In this document: in pieces, positions 54,727 to 64,000 of the stretch | How the letters are laid out: each line of letters opens with the position of its first letter | Position numbering within the stretch: position 1 is the stretch's first letter | NCBI GenBank assembly: GCA_903862425.1 | Contig: CAIOYC010000030.1 | Span: 84,367 to 148,366 of the forward strand | Source of the DNA: an uncultured Caulobacterales bacterium | GTDB lineage: Bacteria; Pseudomonadota; Alphaproteobacteria; Caulobacterales; Caulobacteraceae | Reading direction: 5' to 3' | Length of the DNA stretch: 64,000 nt | Translations under genes and position numbers: made by a program | The notes under the pieces: model-generated | The model's database searches: none | Seen by the model: the letters and a program-made list of their open reading frames with translations, nothing else | What the model was told of the DNA's origin: nothing

Positions 54727-56024
54727 CTATCGTCGACGACGCGCAGACTCCGCCGCCGCCGCGCGCCGTCGGCTTCGATTGGACGTTGCTGCGTCAACGG
54801 TGGGCCGTCGTCATCATGCTGGCCTGTGCAGGGCTGACCGGACCGGTCGGCTATGCAGGCCAGCTCGGCTATTCCGCCCTGATCGCCATTGCCGGAATCG
54901 CAGCCCTGCCGATGCTGGGTGTCAAACGTCAGCCCATGTGGGAGGTGCTGATCCTGCTCGCCCTGGTGTCCTGGTGCTGCATCAGCATGGGCTGGAGCAT
55001 CGCCGCGCCGGTGCATGTGGACTTTCACAAATACAAGCAGGTCGAGGGCGTCACGGCGCTGAAGCTGGTACTGGAGGTCGGGCTTTACGGCGCCTTCGCT
55101 TCCCTCATGCGCGAGCTGCCGGCGAGGTGGGCGGGGCGCATCATGGCGACCCTCGCCGTCGGTTTGATCCTGGCCGCCGCCCTGATGGCGCTCGACGCCT
55201 TATCTCGCGAGGCCATCTATCGTAGCCTCAGGCTTGGAGCCCACGCCAAGACCTTCGCCGATCCCGAACTCGACCGGCGCAACGCCGCGCGCGGGCTTTA
55301 TACAGTCGCCCTGTTGTTCTGGCCGGTGGCGCTGTGGATGCGCCGTTCGGGTTGGCTCGTGCCGCTGATCGCGTTTGTGATGGCGTCGCTGGTCGCGGCG
55401 ATCGGGTTGAAGGTGGATGCGCCTATCGTGGCGGTGGCTATTGGTGGGATCGTCCTGTTTGCTGTCCGCCGGTTCGGGCGGCCTGTCATCTGGACGATGC
55501 TTATCCTCACGGTCGCCTACTTCGCCCTGGCCCCGAGCTTTTTCGACCTGTTCGGCGCCTACCTGCCGTCCATGCACGGTAATGATGGTGTGGCGAAGGC
55601 TTCCTGGGGCGCCCGGGTGGATATCTGGCGCTTCGCCGCTGGAAAAGTCACGGAGCGGCCCTGGCTCGGATGGGGCATGGACGCCAGCCGTATGTTCGAT
55701 CCTATCCCGTTGCATCCGCACAATGCGGCGATCCAGATCTGGCTGGAGCTTGGCGTTGTCGGAGCAGCCCTGGCGGCATTATTCTGGGCTTATCTGTGGG
55801 CGCGGATCGGCGGCCTTGCCGAGGAAAGCCGTCCCAACGGCGGTGTCGCTGCCAGCGTGGCTGTGGCCTATCTCGTCATCGGAGGGTTGAGTTTCGGCGT
55901 CTGGCAAGAGTGGTGGCTGGCTCTTGGCGTGCTGGCCGCCGTGGTCTGCTGGGTGTTTGGCCTCGTCTTCCGCGACTGGACGCCGGAATCCAAGGAACTT
56001 GAGGAACTCACCCCGCTAGGCTGA
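54723..56024 (+). CDS. O-antigen ligase/polymerase family membrane protein
   Basis: A 433-residue polytopic inner-membrane protein with about eleven hydrophobic segments. The Wzy_C/O-antigen-ligase region (about residues 300-350) has WGARVDIWRFAAGKVTERP, LGWGMDAS and LHPHNAAIQIWLELGVVG, with the conserved His residues in HPHN. Such proteins attach or polymerise undecaprenyl-linked glycans at the periplasmic face. Whether this one is WaaL-like or acts on another polymer is not clear. The start shares ATGA with the gor stop, so it is coupled to gor. Confidence 0.88.
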   Translation: MTIVDDAQTPPPPRAVGFDWTLLRQRWAVVIMLACAGLTGPVGYAGQLGYSALIAIAGIAALPMLGVKRQPMWEVLILLALVSWCCISMGWSIAAPVHVDFHKYKQVEGVTALKLVLEVGLYGAFASLMRELPARWAGRIMATLAVGLILAAALMALDALSREAIYRSLRLGAHAKTFADPELDRRNAARGLYTVALLFWPVALWMRRSGWLVPLIAFVMASLVAAIGLKVDAPIVAVAIGGIVLFAVRRFGRPVIWTMLILTVAYFALAPSFFDLFGAYLPSMHGNDGVAKASWGARVDIWRFAAGKVTERPWLGWGMDASRMFDPIPLHPHNAAIQIWLELGVVGAALAALFWAYLWARIGGLAEESRPNGGVAASVAVAYLVIGGLSFGVWQEWWLALGVLAAVVCWVFGLVFRDWTPESKELEELTPLG

Positions 56025-56029
56025 AACCG

Positions 56030-56045
56030 CCAAGCTCAAGCTTGG
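56030..56045. repeat. 16-base palindrome after the O-antigen ligase gene
   Basis: CCAAGCT and AGCTTGG are separated by CA. It starts 6 bases beyond the ligase stop and 82 before the DAHP synthase start. It could be a weak terminator or an operator for the aromatic gene. Confidence 0.4.
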
Positions 56046-56126
56046 GTGAGATCGATGCTCCCCAAACCGCCGTTTTTCCCTTATATGCGCCGCTCCTTGT
56101 GCGGATCGTCTCCGCGAGTAGAGCCC

Positions 56127-57506
56127 ATGACTGAACGTTGGACCCCCACCTCCTGGCGCGCGCGCCCGGCCAAGCATATCCCACGCGACTATCCGGACCC
56201 GGCCGCTCTGACTGCGGCCGAGGACGAACTGCGCCGCATGCCGCCGCTGGTGTTTGCCGGTGAGGCGCGGCGGCTGACCTCGCTCCTGGGCGACGTGGCT
56301 GACGGCAAGGCCTTTCTGCTGCAGGGAGGCGACTGTGCGGAGAGCTTCAAGGAATTCCGCGCCGACAACATCCGCGACACCTTCCGCCTTCTGCTGCAGA
56401 TGGCGGTGGTGCTGACCTTCGCCGGCGGCAAGCCGGTGGTGAAGCTCGGCCGCATAGCCGGCCAGTTCGCCAAGCCGCGTTCGGAGCCCACCGAGACGAT
56501 CGACGGGGTGACGCTGCCGTCCTACCGCGGCGACATCATCAACGGTTCGGAATTTACGCCCGGCGAGCGCATCCCCGACCCGCAGCGCCTGCTGAAGGCC
56601 TACACCCAGTCGGCGGCCACGCTGAATCTGCTGCGCGCCTTCGCCGGCGGCGGCTACGCCGACCTCTACAATGTCCACAAGTGGACGCTGGGTTTCGTGG
56701 CGGACAGCCCGAACGGCACGCGCTACAAAGAACTGTCCCAGCAGATCAGCCGCACCCTCGACTTCATGGGCGCGATCGGCGTCACCCCGGAAAGCCAGCC
56801 CGCCCTGCGCCAAGTGGAATTCTTCACCAGCCACGAAGCCCTGCTGCTAGGCGTCGAAGAGGCGATGACCCGCGTCGATTCCACCTCGGGCGACTGGTAC
56901 GACACTTCCGCCCACATGGTCTGGATCGGCGAGCGCACCCGCCAGCTCGACGGCGCGCATATCGAGTTCTGCCGCGGAGTGAAGAACCCAATCGGCATGA
57001 AGGTCGGCGCGACACTGGAGCCGGACGATCTGCTACGCCTGATCGATGTGCTGAACCCCGCCAACACACCGGGCCGTCTGACTTTGATCGGCCGTTTCGG
57101 TCACGACAAGATCGGTCAGAAGCTGCCGAGCCTGATGCGCGCGGTAAAGCGGGCAGGGCGCTCGGTGGTGTGGTCCACCGACCCCATGCACGGCAACACG
57201 CTGAAGGCTGGCAATGGGTACAAGACTCGCCCCTTCGACCGCATCCTCTCGGAGGTCCGCACCTTCATCGAGGTTGCGAGCGCCGAGGGCGTGCATCCCG
57301 GGGGCGTGCACCTGGAGATGACCGGCCAGGACGTGACCGAGTGCACCGGCGGCGCACGGGCAGTGACGGAAGGCGATCTCGCCGACCGCTACCACACCCA
57401 CTGTGACCCACGCCTCAACGCCGATCAGGCGCTGGAACTGGCCTTCCTGGTGGCGGAGAAGCTCCGCAGCCAACGCGAAGTCGAACCCGTCGCCGCCGCC
57501 GTCTAG
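56127..57506 (+). CDS. Class II (plant-type) 3-deoxy-7-phosphoheptulonate synthase
   Basis: A 459-residue DAHP synthase, the first enzyme of the shikimate pathway, joining phosphoenolpyruvate and erythrose 4-phosphate. The class II pattern is clear: [13 protein letters not shown], the [10 protein letters not shown] segment, the DMHGNT-type [11 protein letters not shown], and [17 protein letters not shown]. The metal ligands should be the Cys in GGDC, the His in MHGNT, Glu in LEMTGQ and Asp in CDPRLN. The ATG at 56127 gives the normal [11 protein letters not shown] start. The product feeds trpGDC encoded 20 kb upstream. It overlaps the convergent outer-membrane gene by 4 bases. Confidence 0.95.
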   Translation: MTERWTPTSWRARPAKHIPRDYPDPAALTAAEDELRRMPPLVFAGEARRLTSLLGDVADGKAFLLQGGDCAESFKEFRADNIRDTFRLLLQMAVVLTFAGGKPVVKLGRIAGQFAKPRSEPTETIDGVTLPSYRGDIINGSEFTPGERIPDPQRLLKAYTQSAATLNLLRAFAGGGYADLYNVHKWTLGFVADSPNGTRYKELSQQISRTLDFMGAIGVTPESQPALRQVEFFTSHEALLLGVEEAMTRVDSTSGDWYDTSAHMVWIGERTRQLDGAHIEFCRGVKNPIGMKVGATLEPDDLLRLIDVLNPANTPGRLTLIGRFGHDKIGQKLPSLMRAVKRAGRSVVWSTDPMHGNTLKAGNGYKTRPFDRILSEVRTFIEVASAEGVHPGGVHLEMTGQDVTECTGGARAVTEGDLADRYHTHCDPRLNADQALELAFLVAEKLRSQREVEPVAAAV

Positions 57507-58312
57507 AACCGCCGGCTAACCCCCACATACATTTCAGCGTCCGGCGTCTGGCGGTTCAGGCCGAAGTTTACGCCGCCGTCGAGCGCGACCGGCGACCCCT
57601 TGGGCTGCCAGGTCAGGGCCAGGTCGAACGAGTACTCGCGCGTGCCGCCGGTCGGGTCGAAGTCGTGCTGGGTCCACAGCTCCAGCCCCACGCTCAGCGC
57701 GTCGGTGATGGGGTGGGTCAGTCCCGCGCTGATCGAGGCGGCCACATGGCGACCCGAACCGGATTGGTCGGCCAGCGCATCCACCTCCGGCGTCACGTCC
57801 AGCGCCCAGCCTAAGGGAAGGTTAGCCTGCCAGGGCACGATCACACCGCCCTCTACTTCACCATTGCCAAGGGCGTGCTTGGCGGTCGGCGCCTTGATGT
57901 AGGGCTCGATGGCGATCCCGTCCTGGCCATTGGTCCCGAACACGTGCCACTTGGCGCGCAGATAGAGGTCGCCGATGCCGCTGTCGCTCGCGCTCGGTGT
58001 CCCGCCGCCGCTGACGTGCTGGCGGGTGTAGAGCGCCATGCCGGCTTCCAGGTCGAGGGTGTCGGTCAGGCCGTATTTGACCAGCGGACTCGCGATGGCG
58101 AGCTGGTCGGTGGTGATGCCGGCGGACTTGTCGTGGGTCCAGTCGATGGCGTCGACCTCCACCTGCCAGTGACCCCGATCAACCGTGCAGGCCGAGGTGC
58201 CCTTGAGCGGGCGGTCGGGACAGAGATCGCGCAGGTCGTCAGCCTGGGCGACCCCCGCGGCGCCCGAGGCGAAGCTGAACATCAGAAGAGCGAAGCCTAG
58301 GGCGCGATTCAT
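57503..58312 (-). CDS. Outer-membrane beta-barrel protein, transporter-like (Phenol_MetA_deg type)
   Basis: A 269-residue secreted protein with a signal peptide ending at GVAQA and alternating hydrophobic strands ending in phenylalanine (YVGVSRRF), the mark of an outer-membrane barrel. The wording ([67 protein letters not shown]) matches the family annotated as transporter or MetA-pathway of phenol degradation, which has no proven function. Two cysteines near the mature N-terminus (DLCPD, SACTV) may form a disulphide. It is convergent with the DAHP synthase gene. Confidence 0.8.
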   Translation of the reverse strand: MNRALGFALLMFSFASGAAGVAQADDLRDLCPDRPLKGTSACTVDRGHWQVEVDAIDWTHDKSAGITTDQLAIASPLVKYGLTDTLDLEAGMALYTRQHVSGGGTPSASDSGIGDLYLRAKWHVFGTNGQDGIAIEPYIKAPTAKHALGNGEVEGGVIVPWQANLPLGWALDVTPEVDALADQSGSGRHVAASISAGLTHPITDALSVGLELWTQHDFDPTGGTREYSFDLALTWQPKGSPVALDGGVNFGLNRQTPDAEMYVGVSRRF

Positions 58313-58437
58313 GACGAGGAGCGTCGGCTTCAAAGGCCAAGCTGGCAATAGGGCCACGGCGCGATAGAATGTGGGCGGTAGGGTTGAGCTCTGGGCCGCG
58401 CGGGATCATGTTCCGCGCCCTTCCGGAGCGGACCCCC

Positions 58438-59829
58438 ATGGACGGAAGCCAGACTTCCATCCGCCACAGCGCCAGCGGCCCAAAGCCTCGCAACCTGTGG
58501 CGGCGCGACCTCGACGATCTCCTGCGCCTCGCTGCGCCGGTCGTCGGTGCACGTCTGGGCATCATGACCATGGGGCTGTCGGACAGCATCGTCGTTGGAC
58601 GGTTCTCGGCGCGTGAGCTTGGCTATCACGCCCTCGGTTGGGCCCCCACCGCCATTGTCGTCACCATGCTGGTGGGCCTGCTCACAGGCGCCCAGGTGAT
58701 GACCGCGCGGGCGATAGGCGAGGGGAGACCGGAGGTCGCGGGCGCTGTGCTCCGCCGCGCCATCGTCTACGCCTTTTGGGTCGGTCTGGCGGCCACTGGT
58801 GTGCTGTTCGTGCTCGGCCCCATCGGCTTGGCCCACGCCGGACTGCAACCTGATCTGGCGCGCGGTGCGAGCCGGGTGCTGCTGGTCTTTACGCTGTCGC
58901 TGGTTCCTTACGCCGTGTCCTGCGCCGCCGCCTTCTGGCTCGAGGGGCTGGGTCGGCCGCAGCCCGGCATGTGGATGATGTGGGGCGCCAATGTGGTGAA
59001 CCTCGCCGTCGATCTCGTGCTGGTACCGGGCCGGTTCGGCCTGCACCCGATGGGCGCCCTCGGGGGGGCTTGGGCTACCTGCTTCGCGCGGACCTTCCTC
59101 GCGCTCGGCCTGTTGATTTTCATTGCCGGCATGAAGGACGCCCGCCGGCTCGGCGTGTTCGACCGTGCACCGCGCGACCGTCCCGCGGAGATTGAGCAGC
59201 GCCGGGTGGGTTATGGCGCGGGCGCCTCCAACGTGTTCGAGGTCACGGCCTTCAATAGCCTCAACCTGTTCGCCGGCTGGATGGGCGGGTTCGCGGTGGC
59301 GGCCTGGTCGGTGACCATCAATGTGGCGGCTATCGTCTTCATGGTCCCCCTTGGGCTCGGTACGGCGACGGCGGTGCTGGTGGGCCGGGCCTATGGCGCC
59401 CGCGACCCGGAGGGCGTGAGGCGGGCAGGGGTGTTGTCGTTCGCGGCCAGCGCCGCCTTCGGCGTCCTGATCGCCCTGGTCACTCTGCCGTTCGTCCACA
59501 CCATCGCCGGCTTCTACACCGTGGAGCCGACCACGGTGGCGCTGGCCGCCGGGGCCATGGCGCTCGGCTGCCTGTTCTACTGGCCCGACGCCCTGCAGGT
59601 GGTGGCTGCTCAAGCGCTGCGGGCACGGGGCGACGTGCTGCTGCCCAGTATCACCCACTTGACCAGTTATATCGTGGTGATGATGCCCGTCGCCTGGTGG
59701 CTGGCGATCAAGCTGCACATGGGCGTGAACGGTCTGATGTGGGCGGTGGTGCTCGCCAGCTACCTCGCCGCCGCCTTCCTGCTCGCTCGCTTCTGGATGC
59801 TGGGACGCCGCGACCGGCTGGCGGCGTAG
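58438..59829 (+). CDS. MATE family efflux transporter
   Basis: A 463-residue membrane protein with twelve predicted helices in two halves, the NorM/DinF-like MATE layout. It shows DLDDLLRLAAPVVGARLG before the first helix, the family's MTMGLSDSIVVGRFS and MVPLGLGTATAVLVGRAYGA in the second half. It would export cationic drugs or metabolites in exchange for H+ or Na+; the substrate is unknown. I chose the ATG at 58438 (MDGSQTS, CGGAG upstream); ATG at 58408 is possible. It reads divergently from the outer-membrane protein gene. Confidence 0.9.
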   Translation: MDGSQTSIRHSASGPKPRNLWRRDLDDLLRLAAPVVGARLGIMTMGLSDSIVVGRFSARELGYHALGWAPTAIVVTMLVGLLTGAQVMTARAIGEGRPEVAGAVLRRAIVYAFWVGLAATGVLFVLGPIGLAHAGLQPDLARGASRVLLVFTLSLVPYAVSCAAAFWLEGLGRPQPGMWMMWGANVVNLAVDLVLVPGRFGLHPMGALGGAWATCFARTFLALGLLIFIAGMKDARRLGVFDRAPRDRPAEIEQRRVGYGAGASNVFEVTAFNSLNLFAGWMGGFAVAAWSVTINVAAIVFMVPLGLGTATAVLVGRAYGARDPEGVRRAGVLSFAASAAFGVLIALVTLPFVHTIAGFYTVEPTTVALAAGAMALGCLFYWPDALQVVAAQALRARGDVLLPSITHLTSYIVVMMPVAWWLAIKLHMGVNGLMWAVVLASYLAAAFLLARFWMLGRRDRLAA

Positions 59830-60155
59830 CGGCGGAAAATTGCGGGGAAAAGCCGGGGAAAAACCCTGTCATTCCCCCTTCACATCCCGCCGATCTTCCC
59901 CTATATCGGCCTTCTCACGAAAAAGCCGATTCTCCTCCAGAGCGATTCTGGAGAGATTGTCGGCCTTTCGCGCGTGTATGCTTCGAGGCTTGGCCACCAC
60001 CCTTGGGCCCTGCGAGGAAGCGCCTCCCACGATATTGGAGGCTCCCGCGTCCGCCGCTCATCAGAGCGGCGAAGGGTGACGCAGGATCGATCAACGCCCG
60101 GATCACATCCGGGTTTCGGCAGGGCCAAAAGCCTTGCCCGAACAGGGAAACATAG
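59830..60155 (+). promoter_or_regulatory. rpoB upstream region with short hairpins
   Basis: This 326-base gap holds no gene. GCCGAT/ATCGGC pairs at about 59890-59911, CTCCAGA (59935-59941) pairs with TCTGGAG (59947-59953), and CCGGAT/ATCCGG flank CAC near 60102-60116. AGGGA lies eight bases before the rpoB ATG. Because rplL is not upstream here, a promoter for rpoBC must be within or near this gap, but I could not pick convincing hexamers. Confidence 0.5.

Positions 60156-64000
<3,845 letters not shown>

Overview
The window is a dense, GC-rich chromosomal segment of an alphaproteobacterium, most likely a member of the Caulobacteraceae (Caulobacter/Phenylobacterium type). The indicators are a MipZ division-site ATPase followed by a DnaJ-domain membrane protein and a SPOR-tailed D-Ala-D-Ala carboxypeptidase, lipid A synthesis through LpxI, a plant-type (class II) DAHP synthase, and a lexA promoter with the alphaproteobacterial GTTC-N7-GTTC SOS box. 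The genus is inferred; no database search was possible.

Layout. 0.2-4.6 kb: a LysE-type exporter, two overlapping amidohydrolase genes (one lacking the metal-binding histidines) and a glutathione transferase. 4.8-6.1 kb: rplJ-rplL behind a heavily folded leader. 6.1-7.8 kb: two membrane/redox genes. 8.0-8.2 kb: a folded, non-coding stretch that may be 6S RNA. 8.5-23.6 kb: the translation/envelope superoperon rpsB-tsf, pyrH-frr-uppS-cdsA-dxr-rseP-bamA-ompH-lpxD-fabZ-lpxA-lpxI-lpxB, which links ribosome function, undecaprenyl and isoprenoid supply, phospholipid synthesis, outer-membrane protein assembly and lipid A. 23.5-30.9 kb: a DUF2239-phosphotransferase fusion, gltA, gltX, comEC and lexA. 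30.9-33.5 kb: a 2,571-bp IS1595-family element carrying three passenger genes, inserted exactly at the lexA promoter. 33.5-35.9 kb: trpC-trpD-trpG. 36-41.6 kb: a serine hydrolase, formate-THF ligase, a Tam-like methyltransferase and a cNMP-domain patatin. 41.7-46 kb: DUF1489, mipZ, dnaJ-like, dac and phasin. 46-50 kb: DUF2332, clpS-clpA. 50.4 kb: tRNA-Val(CAC). 50.5-59.8 kb: gph, glmU-rpiA-gor-O-antigen ligase, class II DAHP synthase, an outer-membrane protein and a MATE exporter. 60.2 kb to the end: rpoB, cut by the window edge.

Most of the window is housekeeping. The accessory part is the IS1595 element. Its 9-bp target duplication contains the lexA -35 hexamer, so the lexA side keeps a full promoter while lexA is cut off from trp readthrough. 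One passenger product has an R-x4-H motif in a helical context that looks HEPN-like. Other points of interest are rplJL sitting 54 kb from rpoB, the three-hairpin rplJ leader, the candidate 6S RNA, the DUF2239-kinase fusion next to an AT-rich palindrome, and a cysteine-rich linker in the D-Ala-D-Ala carboxypeptidase.
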